Assembly (NCBI GenBank): GCA_001896725.1
Contig: MPPA01000010.1
Location: forward strand, 186,001 to 250,000
Reading direction: 5' to 3'
DNA from: Methanococcoides sp. EBM-47
GTDB taxonomy: Archaea > Halobacteriota > Methanosarcinia > Methanosarcinales > Methanosarcinaceae
Length of the DNA stretch: 64,000 bases
The notes beneath the pieces were generated by a model. It searched no databases. It was not told where the DNA came from and was given only the letters and a program-made list of their open reading frames with translations. Positions 26,986 through 35,018 of the stretch are shown piece after piece. A program made the position numbers and the translations under genes. How positions within the stretch are numbered: position 1 is the first letter of the stretch; each line of letters opens with the position of its first letter.

Positions 26986-27002
26986 TGTTACCACATCAGA
27001 AT

Positions 27003-28082
27003 TTATTTCATAAGCTCTTCAAGCTCTCTGAGCTCCTCGATATCGATAATACCTTCATTCGTCTTTTTGGAAGGAGCAGACATTTCTTCCGGGCCAACAA
27101 GCGTCTTTTCAACATCTGCAAGGAAAGCAGGCTGCTCTCCTGTGCTCTCAGCGATGTGCTGAGCTTCTTGTTTTCGTTTTTCAACGTCCTCTTTTCTAAT
27201 GGAACCAGTAAGTCCCTGAGATTCAAAGAATATCTGAAGGGTTTCTTTAGGAGAGAAGGAATATGTCCAGTTTTTCTTCACATACTCTATGCGACCAAGC
27301 AGACTTTCAGAGGCGCCGAGATCAGCTGCCGTTCTGATCGCTTTGTCGAACATATCATCATATTTATTTGCATCTTCAGCTGAAATAAGAGGAGTGGTCC
27401 TTACAACAACACCTATTCCACGGACAAATATATACGGATAGACCTCTTCACCATGCCTTGTAGCGCGCATTTTAATGATCTCAAGAGCCCGGTTAAAAGC
27501 GCCACCAATAGGCCTGTAGGAAAGATGGATAGCACCATCGGACATATAGACTGGAATAAGCACATCCTCACCTACTGCTTCTCCAGGAGCTGCATGTTCT
27601 TCTGTCGTGATCAACACCGGACCAAGTTGTTTCAAGGTATAGAACAGTTTAGTGATAATATCCCTCTGTTCCTGCTTATCCTGAACGGCCCAGATAAGCG
27701 GGGTAAGGGGATCAATGACCACACGTGTCTTCACAGCATAATCCTTATTAGCTTCCACAAGTGCTGGTAACTGTTCATCCACCAGCTTAACAAAGTCCTT
27801 TCCTTTAGAGTGGAAAAAGAAAAGTTCTTTGTTATAGTACTTGTCTAAATTGAAACCAAGCATGCGGGCTTCTCTGAGTATCTGTTCTGCTGGCTCTTCC
27901 ATGCTGACATAAAGAGCGTTTTCCCCATGTTCAAGACCGTAAGCGATATACTGCATTGCAAAAGTAGATTTCCCTGTACCACTTGAGCCTACAATGAGCA
28001 ATGTGCTCTTATCCCGCACACCACCTTCTATTACTCTGTCCAGACCTGCTATACCCGTGGGGATCCTGGTCTCTTCGTTCAT
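27003..28082 (-). CDS. KaiC-type RecA-fold ATPase
   Basis: 359 residues. It opens with RIPTGIAGLDRVIEGGV and has the Walker A GSSGTGKST (residues 32-40), the catalytic glutamate pair in SMEEP (residues 60-64) and a VVIDPLTPLIW Walker B strand. This is a complete single KaiC domain. About 110 extra residues follow, helical and acidic, ending in DIEELRELEELMK. It is not FlaH: it has both catalytic glutamates and the extra tail. It overlaps the Sm-like gene by 4 bases (ATGA), which indicates co-translation. Confidence 0.85.
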   Translation of the reverse strand: MNEETRIPTGIAGLDRVIEGGVRDKSTLLIVGSSGTGKSTFAMQYIAYGLEHGENALYVSMEEPAEQILREARMLGFNLDKYYNKELFFFHSKGKDFVKLVDEQLPALVEANKDYAVKTRVVIDPLTPLIWAVQDKQEQRDIITKLFYTLKQLGPVLITTEEHAAPGEAVGEDVLIPVYMSDGAIHLSYRPIGGAFNRALEIIKMRATRHGEEVYPYIFVRGIGVVVRTTPLISAEDANKYDDMFDKAIRTAADLGASESLLGRIEYVKKNWTYSFSPKETLQIFFESQGLTGSIRKEDVEKRKQEAQHIAESTGEQPAFLADVEKTLVGPEEMSAPSKKTNEGIIDIEELRELEELMK

Positions 28083-28420
28083 AAAAGACCCTCCAGTCTA
28101 GGATCATTTGTCATATCTGAACTACTATTTATCTGGCCGTTCTCTACAGAGAGTATAAGTGATTCGTTCTCCTCGAAAGGGTATCCTAATTCAATGTACA
28201 TGACCTCAACCGAGTAACCACTGATCAACATAAGATCAGTTACTTTGACCCAACCGGATTCTACCTTACGTACAACATCCTTGAGAAAAATATCATTAGA
28301 TTTTGCATCAACCATTAGACATTCTCCTCTATAATGGGAACTGTCAGTTATGACACGTACCATCTCTCCGATAAAGCGGGAGATTAGATCATATTTATCG
28401 TTTTGTGGACCACAAACCAT
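28079..28420 (-). CDS. small protein with a likely Sm-like (LSm) fold
   Basis: 113 residues from the ATG at 28420, which has GAGG seven bases upstream. Residues 15-75 follow the Sm pattern by eye: FIGEMVRVITDSSHYRGECL, then MVDAKSNDIFLKDV and a third stretch ending LMLISGYSVEVMYIEL. This mirrors the Sm1 sequence (G-V-V hydrophobic, G, D-N-L) and the Sm2 strand (I-x-G-x-V). The tail after residue 80 is acidic. Sm-like proteins bind RNA as rings; here the gene lies between V4R and KaiC genes, which is unusual. The assignment is from pattern only. Confidence 0.5.
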   Translation of the reverse strand: MVCGPQNDKYDLISRFIGEMVRVITDSSHYRGECLMVDAKSNDIFLKDVVRKVESGWVKVTDLMLISGYSVEVMYIELGYPFEENESLILSVENGQINSSSDMTNDPRLEGLL

Positions 28421-28429
28421 GTTCAAGCC

Positions 28430-29359
28430 TCAGTTTTGTTTTTTCATCTTTGCTATGAGCTCAGCAAAGCTTCCTGCAGTCTTTGCTTCATCTTTGATCT
28501 TCGTTGCCTGTTCCTGGATGGAAGGAGTAGAGGGGACAGGTGCTGGTGGCGAAACAGATGATAATGGGGGTGCAGAAGGAGCTGGAGCCGTAGCTGTAAC
28601 AGGAGACGGCATGGACTGCACTTTTAGAGCCATTTCCCCAAAAGCGGCACCAAAAGCATTATGCTTGGAAGTGATGGATTTGAGCTCCTCTGCCGTTTTC
28701 CATGGGGGATCGAATATTTTTTCTTTTACTGGCATGCTACCTGCAAATTGCATATAAGCTTCGCCTACATCGGAAAGTTTTCCCTGATCAAGAAGTTTAT
28801 AGATAGTAAGGATCTCCGCCCTACTGACAAGTTCAGGATGTTCCATAGCCGGGGGTCTTTTCCCAGAGAGGATAGATCTGTCATCGCCATCAAGGAGGAT
28901 CTGATAAGCAGAAATAGGCTGCAGTGATACCTTGAACTTGCAGACTGCTCCACTGTCCTTTATGCATTCTGTTTCCTCGACCGTACATTCTAGCTCTAGT
29001 CCCTCTTTGAAGAAACGGTGTAAAGCATCCGTGGTAGCTACACATACTTTCTGGTTATGGAGAGCAGGATAGATGTTGCAAACAGGACAACTTGGGACTG
29101 CAAACACATAATGCATTGGTGCATATCCTATGAGCTGCATATCTCCCAGACCCACTTCCTTGAACAAGCGCATCATAAAACCATACAAAGGAGTGGACCT
29201 GATCGATTCAATGGTATGTGCCCGCAGAAAGATCCGAGTGTCTTTCCACGGTACCCTGGAATTTGGGAACCTGGTGCTGATCGATTCCTGTATCTTTAGC
29301 ATGGCACCAAATGCACCAAGTGACTGAGCAAAGCTGCCACCTGGAGGCATATCGCTCAT
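28430..29359 (-). CDS. V4R-domain protein with proline/alanine-rich tail
   Basis: 309 residues. Residues 25-165 look like a V4R (4-vinyl reductase type) sensor domain: PLYGFMMRLFKEVG, CPVCNIYP, VCVATTDALHRFFKEGLEL and CIKDSGAVCKFKV, with four cysteines at the usual C-terminal positions. Residues about 245-285 are a flexible Ala/Pro/Ser linker, followed by a short helix ending FAELIAKMKKQN that could dock to a partner. V4R domains bind small hydrophobic ligands or metals in signalling proteins. It is 39 bases after the CheF-like gene. Confidence 0.65.
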   Translation of the reverse strand: MSDMPPGGSFAQSLGAFGAMLKIQESISTRFPNSRVPWKDTRIFLRAHTIESIRSTPLYGFMMRLFKEVGLGDMQLIGYAPMHYVFAVPSCPVCNIYPALHNQKVCVATTDALHRFFKEGLELECTVEETECIKDSGAVCKFKVSLQPISAYQILLDGDDRSILSGKRPPAMEHPELVSRAEILTIYKLLDQGKLSDVGEAYMQFAGSMPVKEKIFDPPWKTAEELKSITSKHNAFGAAFGEMALKVQSMPSPVTATAPAPSAPPLSSVSPPAPVPSTPSIQEQATKIKDEAKTAGSFAELIAKMKKQN

Positions 29360-29398
29360 ATCAGAAGCCCCCTGCTAAAAGTATCTTAGAGATAACCA

Positions 29399-29986
29399 TT
29401 ACATCAGCTCCTTGATCTTCGTCAGACCCTCCTGTGTCAGTCTTCCCATCGTATCACAGAACCCTTGGTCCCTGATGTTCTTAAAACTGCCAGCAAGAGT
29501 TTCATTATCAGCTCCTATAAGGAAGGAAAGTTTCGCCATATCATTGATCCCTGTATAGAGCATATAGAGCAATTTCTTGTCAATGTCAGAAAGAGACTGG
29601 GACTTTGGTGGAGTCCCGCACATTGGCTGAAGATAAGCTTTCAATGTGTTAATTACTGCCTCATTGCCTCCTAATAGTGCTACTGATGATGCATATGAAT
29701 CAGTACTTACACTTGAGGGCTGCAGATAGTCAATGATCAATACATGGGTTGTACCTATGCCACGCTGTGCTTTCAGGCGAATGGTATTTGGAACCTCTCT
29801 TCCCACCATAGTGATGTTCTTAAGTGGAATAGTGGACCAGCCTTTACCTTCAGAGAACCAGAGGTTAAGGTTAGTGAGATAAAGTATTCCCTTCTCCCAG
29901 TTGTCAGAATAAAGGGAGGTCCCCATAATGACAGCCTTGAAGATGTAATTTAGATCAACTTTTGCAATACCTTGCTCCTGTGTCAT
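29399..29986 (-). CDS. CheF-like taxis protein
   Basis: 195 residues from the ATG at 29986, which has AGGGAAAAG just upstream; the open frame reaches 30061. Residues 10-75 fit the PH-like domain of CheF (DUF439): DNWEKGILYLTNLNLWFSE then TIPLKNITMVG. A C-terminal winged helix follows (KKLLYMLYTGINDMAKLSFL to LTQEGLTKIKEL). CheF links CheY to the archaellum motor in haloarchaea. Here no CheA, CheY or receptor gene is in the window, so the role may differ. It may start a second transcription unit, since an AT-rich promoter-like tract precedes it at 30001-30050. Confidence 0.65.
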   Translation of the reverse strand: MTQEQGIAKVDLNYIFKAVIMGTSLYSDNWEKGILYLTNLNLWFSEGKGWSTIPLKNITMVGREVPNTIRLKAQRGIGTTHVLIIDYLQPSSVSTDSYASSVALLGGNEAVINTLKAYLQPMCGTPPKSQSLSDIDKKLLYMLYTGINDMAKLSFLIGADNETLAGSFKNIRDQGFCDTMGRLTQEGLTKIKELM

Positions 29987-30125
29987 CTTTTCCCTACAAA
30001 TATTTAATATTAAATTATAATTATAAAATATATAGTACTGAACTAATAAAACAGTTTCCATTAGTTTGCCAGTAGTAAGGCAAATTAGAATTTAAAGAAG
30101 AAATAAAAACAGAGAATTGAAGATG

Positions 30126-31043
30126 TTACTTATTTTTTAAGAAATATCTCTCATTTCCACATGCAGCACATATAAAAAGAAAGCCTGGAGAACTACCTGA
30201 GACAGCATACTTATGGGTCATGTATTCGCCACAGCTACACTGGCTCATCATCTTATGCTCCTTTAAAAATTCTCTGTTAGTAGGAGCAGCCGTATCTGAA
30301 GCACTCTGAACAATGGGAACACAGCTGCAAGAGAACGGTCGTGCACAATGAACATCTGCCTCTACCCGAGACACAGGTTCGAATGGGTCAGGCCCCACAA
30401 GATCTCTGACCATTGTACCTTCCTTTACGCTCGCCACTTCAGGGTCCTGCTCAGAAGACAGATTAAAGGCAGGCCTGAATACATCTTTTACATAAAGGTC
30501 CTTCTGGATTTTTAATAGTCCTTCATTGTTGATCTTCAGTTCAGCAGGAACGCTCTTTAACTCATGAACTTCTGGAAGGAAAAGATAGCCAGGATAGTTA
30601 CTAAGGTCTACAGGACAATCCTTGGCAGGCTCCTGGAAACCCAGAGACAGAAAAAAAGCCTTTGCTATAGCGTTTACCGGTTTAGTCAGTATATGCCCAG
30701 GACAAGCCTTGAAGCTTAGCAAGAACAATACTTTGCCAATACCTCTGCGGGAGATAGAAGGGGACACTTCGATCCCTCGCAGTACGTGGACAGAGCTCCC
30801 ATCCTTACTATTCTGGTTCCATCTTTCGGTCATTACCCAACCTACGATAGTGACATCATCTATTCCAACTATAAGGGTCACAGATTGTCTTTTGAGCCAA
30901 CTGTTAAAGTTATCCATATAGTTGCTCATACCCAAATGTTTATTGAAATAATTGAAACTGCCTATCTTAAGCTTATCAAGCTCATATGGGTATCTCAGTT
31001 TGGAAAACTTCAATCCACCATCATAGCAAGCAAGATCTATCAT
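30126..31043 (-). CDS. GNAT acetyltransferase with C-terminal zinc ribbon
   Basis: 305 residues from the ATG at 31043. GNAT core: a TLIVGIDDVTIVGWVMTE strand pair, RGIEVSPSISRRGIGKVLF with the R-x-x-G-x-G/A acetyl-CoA turn (residues about 96-104) and NAIAKAFFLSLGFQ. The C-terminal 35 residues hold a zinc ribbon (CSCGEYMTHK and CAACGNERY). A Cys-rich stretch (CARPFSCSC) precedes it. The ribbon may bring the enzyme to nucleic acid or a protein partner. It lies 22 bases after an HDAC-family gene. Confidence 0.75.
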   Translation of the reverse strand: MIDLACYDGGLKFSKLRYPYELDKLKIGSFNYFNKHLGMSNYMDNFNSWLKRQSVTLIVGIDDVTIVGWVMTERWNQNSKDGSSVHVLRGIEVSPSISRRGIGKVLFLLSFKACPGHILTKPVNAIAKAFFLSLGFQEPAKDCPVDLSNYPGYLFLPEVHELKSVPAELKINNEGLLKIQKDLYVKDVFRPAFNLSSEQDPEVASVKEGTMVRDLVGPDPFEPVSRVEADVHCARPFSCSCVPIVQSASDTAAPTNREFLKEHKMMSQCSCGEYMTHKYAVSGSSPGFLFICAACGNERYFLKNK

Positions 31044-31065
31044 AAAAAGCACCAAATCAAATATA

Positions 31066-32130
31066 TTAAATTTCCCAGTAAGATGACATCAATGTCTTAA
31101 GTTCATTTAGTTTGCTCTCAAATATACGTCTGCAAGAACTTTGGCGGGAAGCCAGTAGATGCATCTGATCAACCTCATCTTTAGTATATCTGTTACCTGA
31201 CAATGCCTGCAATACCATATCTGCCAGCAGGCCAATATCATCATGATAGCCACCCTCCAGCAATACAATAGTGCGCCATTTGCTAGAGATGCTAGAAACT
31301 ATGCCATAATACCCATCCATCGTCAGGTTCAGCTTAGAAAGTCCTTCTTTGTAATAAGAATCAAAACCACACTCAAGGATAACTATATCAGGACAAAACT
31401 GCTCAATTACCTTAAGGCCGATCTCTTCAAAAAAAATAAAATATTCAGAATTCCCTGCCTCTGGTGGCATTTCCATGTTCAATGTATACCCTACAGCTGG
31501 CATAAAGCCTATTTCCCGAATGAAACCTTTGAAGGGATAAAAGTGAGACGGGTCCTGGTGTACAGAAATGCAAAGGACGGATGGATCTGCATTGAATATA
31601 TCCTGAGTACCGTCTGAAGCATGGGCATCTATATTCACAATAGCGATCTTTGAATAGGACCGGACCTGCTGTAGATATCTTGCAAGGACAGCAGCATTGT
31701 TGAAGACACAGAAGCCGCTGTAGTGGTCTGCATACGCATGATGGCCCGGGGGCCTGATCAGGGCAAAAGCATGATCATGTTCTCCTGTTGCAACAGCTTT
31801 GCCCGCTTCAAGTACAGATCCCACCGCCTGCAACAAGACCTCAAGAGAACCCTCACATAAATAAGTATCATTACCAAGCCATCCACCCCCTTTCAGTGAA
31901 CATAGCTGCACGAAAGAAAAATAATCCATTGTATGCACACGCAGAACATCCTGAACAGAAGCACTGACAGGATTTAGAACTTTGCAGTTATTGTTTTCAA
32001 GTACTTTGTTATCTCTGAAATGCTGCATGATCCTTTGCAATCTTACAGGACTTTCCGGGCTTGGAAAGCCTTTCAACATATAATCATGCAGCTCGTGATT
32101 GGTATTGAATATGACACCTATGCTGCGCAT
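31066..32130 (-). CDS. histone deacetylase family protein
   Basis: 354 residues with a complete HDAC-superfamily active site: RPPGHHA (His130-His131), the zinc ligands Asp168 and His170 in NIDAHASDG, the third zinc ligand Asp257 in ECGFDSYYKEG, and the catalytic-type tyrosine Tyr295 in LEGGYHDD. The arrangement matches the acetoin-utilization/acetylpolyamine and class II deacetylases. It removes acyl groups from lysine or polyamine substrates. AGAGGTAGA precedes the ATG. It follows the longer HDAC paralogue with an 11-base gap. Confidence 0.85.
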   Translation of the reverse strand: MRSIGVIFNTNHELHDYMLKGFPSPESPVRLQRIMQHFRDNKVLENNNCKVLNPVSASVQDVLRVHTMDYFSFVQLCSLKGGGWLGNDTYLCEGSLEVLLQAVGSVLEAGKAVATGEHDHAFALIRPPGHHAYADHYSGFCVFNNAAVLARYLQQVRSYSKIAIVNIDAHASDGTQDIFNADPSVLCISVHQDPSHFYPFKGFIREIGFMPAVGYTLNMEMPPEAGNSEYFIFFEEIGLKVIEQFCPDIVILECGFDSYYKEGLSKLNLTMDGYYGIVSSISSKWRTIVLLEGGYHDDIGLLADMVLQALSGNRYTKDEVDQMHLLASRQSSCRRIFESKLNELKTLMSSYWEI

Positions 32131-32141
32131 TCTACCTCTTA

Positions 32142-34016
32142 TTATTCCTGAATTCCTAACATTTCCTTAACATATGAAACCTTTTTTTCTGTAGCTTTCA
32201 TGATCGATTTCTGCTGATTTCGTTCATATTCCGTGGTTTTAAGAGTATCAGCTATGGGATCAGGCAGTCCAAGCAAAGAATTGATGACCACATGAGCAAG
32301 ATGTCCATTGAACTTGTGGTAACCTCCTTCCATTATTAGTACAAGGTTCCCATTCATGATGGACATGATCTTCTTTGTCATCATATGATAGCCTGCAGAA
32401 GTAAGATTCAGCTTTATGTGCTGTTCTTTATAATAAGCGTCAAACCCGCAGCTGCATATTACAAAATCCGGTGAGAAACTGTGCAAGAGAGGGATCACTA
32501 GTTCATCAAAAACAAAAGCATAGTCTTCATCTCCTGCCCCCACAGGCATTTCCACATTGACCGTGTAACCTACACCTGGTCCTTCTCCAGTCTGAGAACT
32601 GAAACCTCTTCTGGGATAGAAGCCATGCGGGTCACGATGCAGGGACAATACCAGAACTGTGGGGTCATCATAGAATATCTCCATAGTGCCATCGCCGGCA
32701 TGAGCATCCCAATCAATAATCATTACTTTTGAAATGCCTTTTTTTCTCTGCAAGTAACGAGCTAAAACAGCTGCATTATTAAATATACAAAAGCCTCTGT
32801 ACTTGTCCGCATTTGCGTGGTGACCTGGAGGTCTGGTCATCACCATGGCTGCAGAATATCTTCCTGATAACACAAGTTCTCCAGCCTGTATAGAAGAGCC
32901 CACGGCAAGTCCTGCAACTTCAAATGTATTAGACGTCATATAGGTACTGTCACCCAGAAAACCTCCACCTGAAAGGGAGTATGATCTGACGAACTTGATA
33001 TACTCAGCAGAATGGACCAATAAGAGATCCTGATCTGAAGCAGGATATTTATCTGTGATAAGGTCACATCTTTTACTGAAAACACCACTACGCTGTAGAT
33101 ATTCCATGGCCCCTGTAAGACGCTCAGGACGTTCCATGTCCTGTACATTGGTATTTACAGGAAAATGTGCAATGTGAGCTTCAGAATATAGTACAGCTAC
33201 TTTTTCAGGCAGGTCTTTTTGAGCCACTGTCATGTCTATCTTTTCAGCATGTACAAGCTCATTTTTTTTCATCCCACATTCAATTTGATCCAGTTTATCC
33301 ATAATACTGGCAATATCCTCGGTCACTGGAGGATTGTTACCTATGTTCTTGTTAATGCCTTTTGTGATCTTGCCTGAGATCTGCACTTGCTGTTCTCTAT
33401 CTGAAACTGTTCCCCCCTTTTCTTTTTGGACAAGAACGGTACTTTCTTGTTCCTTATGTGAAATAGACTTAATTACGTTTTCTTTCTTTTTCAAGATCGC
33501 ATTTGATTTTGGTTCTGTCTCTGATAATCCTGCTTGCTCATGCACAGTCGTGCTTGCATCTGTAACTGAACAGTATGGAGAAAGATGTGCCTTTTCATTA
33601 ACAAGCGACTTCACCAGAGGCCTGGGACAGTCCTGCTCTAGTTCACAAGAATCGTATAACACTTCCTTAAAACTTGAGGAAGCCAACTTGTTCAGTTTAT
33701 TGTACAACTCGTGTTCAAGATCCTTTCCTGCAGATCTAGAAGATGACTGTTTTTGCTGTTGATCGGTCATGATATTGTTTACAGATGAACCGGCATCGCT
33801 GCTGAGCTCTGCGTAAATCACATTATCCTCTGTGTTTTCTTTTTCTGATGGGGCGATGGCCTCTTCCATCGCAACTCTTATGGAGATGTCATCTTGACCT
33901 CTGACCATACCTTCCAGACTATCGTTAAAGCGTAGTGCTATCAACTTATTAAGTTTTAACATAGTTTCTTTTATATTATCCTCTTTTTCAACACCACCAT
34001 TTTCTTCTTTGAACAT
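32142..34016 (-). CDS. histone deacetylase family protein with a 270-residue N-terminal extension
   Basis: 624 residues from the ATG at 34016 (GGAGG five bases upstream). The C-terminal 350 residues are an HDAC domain closely related to its downstream neighbour: RPPGHHANADKY, IIDWDAHAGDGT, SCGFDAYYKEQH and MEGGYHKFN keep all the zinc ligands and the tyrosine. The N-terminal 270 residues are polar and low in hydrophobics (runs such as QQQKQSSSRS), with no signal peptide or known domain, and are probably largely disordered. The extension may recruit partners or carry acetylated lysines. Confidence 0.8.
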   Translation of the reverse strand: MFKEENGGVEKEDNIKETMLKLNKLIALRFNDSLEGMVRGQDDISIRVAMEEAIAPSEKENTEDNVIYAELSSDAGSSVNNIMTDQQQKQSSSRSAGKDLEHELYNKLNKLASSSFKEVLYDSCELEQDCPRPLVKSLVNEKAHLSPYCSVTDASTTVHEQAGLSETEPKSNAILKKKENVIKSISHKEQESTVLVQKEKGGTVSDREQQVQISGKITKGINKNIGNNPPVTEDIASIMDKLDQIECGMKKNELVHAEKIDMTVAQKDLPEKVAVLYSEAHIAHFPVNTNVQDMERPERLTGAMEYLQRSGVFSKRCDLITDKYPASDQDLLLVHSAEYIKFVRSYSLSGGGFLGDSTYMTSNTFEVAGLAVGSSIQAGELVLSGRYSAAMVMTRPPGHHANADKYRGFCIFNNAAVLARYLQRKKGISKVMIIDWDAHAGDGTMEIFYDDPTVLVLSLHRDPHGFYPRRGFSSQTGEGPGVGYTVNVEMPVGAGDEDYAFVFDELVIPLLHSFSPDFVICSCGFDAYYKEQHIKLNLTSAGYHMMTKKIMSIMNGNLVLIMEGGYHKFNGHLAHVVINSLLGLPDPIADTLKTTEYERNQQKSIMKATEKKVSYVKEMLGIQE

Positions 34017-34037
34017 AATGCCTCCATGCAACAGCGT

Positions 34038-34985
34038 TCATTGGACAGGTATCCATATCGTATCCAAGGTTCCGGTATATTTTGTACCCAGATACTCAAA
34101 CACAACAGTAGGCTCTTCCACTCCAAGCCAGCCTTGCATCCTGGGCACAAATGTCCAACTCTGTTTCACTGTCTGACCAGCAGGTATGGGGTCAAAGAAA
34201 AGAGCAGTATCTTTGATCTCCACAGTATTAGGGAATCTTGCTTTTATAGCAAATTTTTCATATGGTTGCTGAGAAAAGTTCTTTATCCATACATCAATAA
34301 CTGTCTTTCCGCCAGCCACAACTTTTTGTGAAGGGACGAACATGATGAACTGAGCAAGAGATTCCTTTGGCATAGGAATACCATTACTGGTATCCACGGT
34401 TCTGCTATTATTCTTGTGTTTTTGTTTTTCTCGCTGATTGAGATATATACCAGAACCGAAGAGCATTACAGAAAATATAGTTATAGGCAAAGCGTTCTCT
34501 GTAATAGGATCAATGGGAGTTCTCTGAACCTCTACGGTCACAAGGTCATCCTCTGAAAGTTCAAGGGGACCAGAGAAAGTGACCCTGATTATGATCCATC
34601 CAAGTTCGGTATACTGTAATTTGAAGTATATAGGTAGAATAGCTCTTTCTATCTCGTTACCATCATCATTAAGTTTTGCCACTGTACATTCTGCCGTAGC
34701 AACTGCAACATTCTCTGTGTGCTCTTCTGAAATGATCAACACTTCTTTAAGCCCACCTGGAGAGAACTTCTTGTTCTTGAACGTCATCCCTATGCTGGCA
34801 GGAACAAGGAAATCTTTCCCTTCATACATACCAAAAGCCACATTATAGTCCTCTGCATTCACAGCTTCCAGGAACTTAATGACAGTAGTGTTCACTGCAT
34901 CAGAATGTTCCTGACCCGAACATCCACTTGCGTAGATAGAAAAACTGAAAATGAACAATATGAGGAGTAAGTGTTGATATCTCAT
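34038..34985 (-). CDS. lipoprotein with NTF2-like and CARDB-like parts
   Basis: 315 residues. The N-terminus is a lipoprotein signal: a hydrophobic stretch to residue 20 and then the lipobox-like YASGC, so a lipid on Cys22 is expected. Residues 30-150 resemble a DUF4878/NTF2-like domain (VIKFLEAVNAEDYNVAFGMY). A second membrane span lies near residues 165-182 (ITIFSVMLFGSGIYLN). The C-terminal 110 residues form a beta-rich, Ig/CARDB-like domain (KVVAGGKTVIDVWIKN). It is 33 bases after the EF-hand protein gene and probably acts at the cell surface. Confidence 0.65.
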   Translation of the reverse strand: MRYQHLLLILFIFSFSIYASGCSGQEHSDAVNTTVIKFLEAVNAEDYNVAFGMYEGKDFLVPASIGMTFKNKKFSPGGLKEVLIISEEHTENVAVATAECTVAKLNDDGNEIERAILPIYFKLQYTELGWIIIRVTFSGPLELSEDDLVTVEVQRTPIDPITENALPITIFSVMLFGSGIYLNQREKQKHKNNSRTVDTSNGIPMPKESLAQFIMFVPSQKVVAGGKTVIDVWIKNFSQQPYEKFAIKARFPNTVEIKDTALFFDPIPAGQTVKQSWTFVPRMQGWLGVEEPTVVFEYLGTKYTGTLDTIWIPVQ

Positions 34986-35018
34986 TTAACTCATATTATA
35001 GTATTAAATATATAATAT

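Noticed and set aside
27003-28082. Reading the KaiC-type ATPase as archaellum FlaH
   Set aside because: It keeps both catalytic glutamates (SMEEP) and has a 110-residue acidic tail, unlike FlaH. No FlaI or FlaJ follows.
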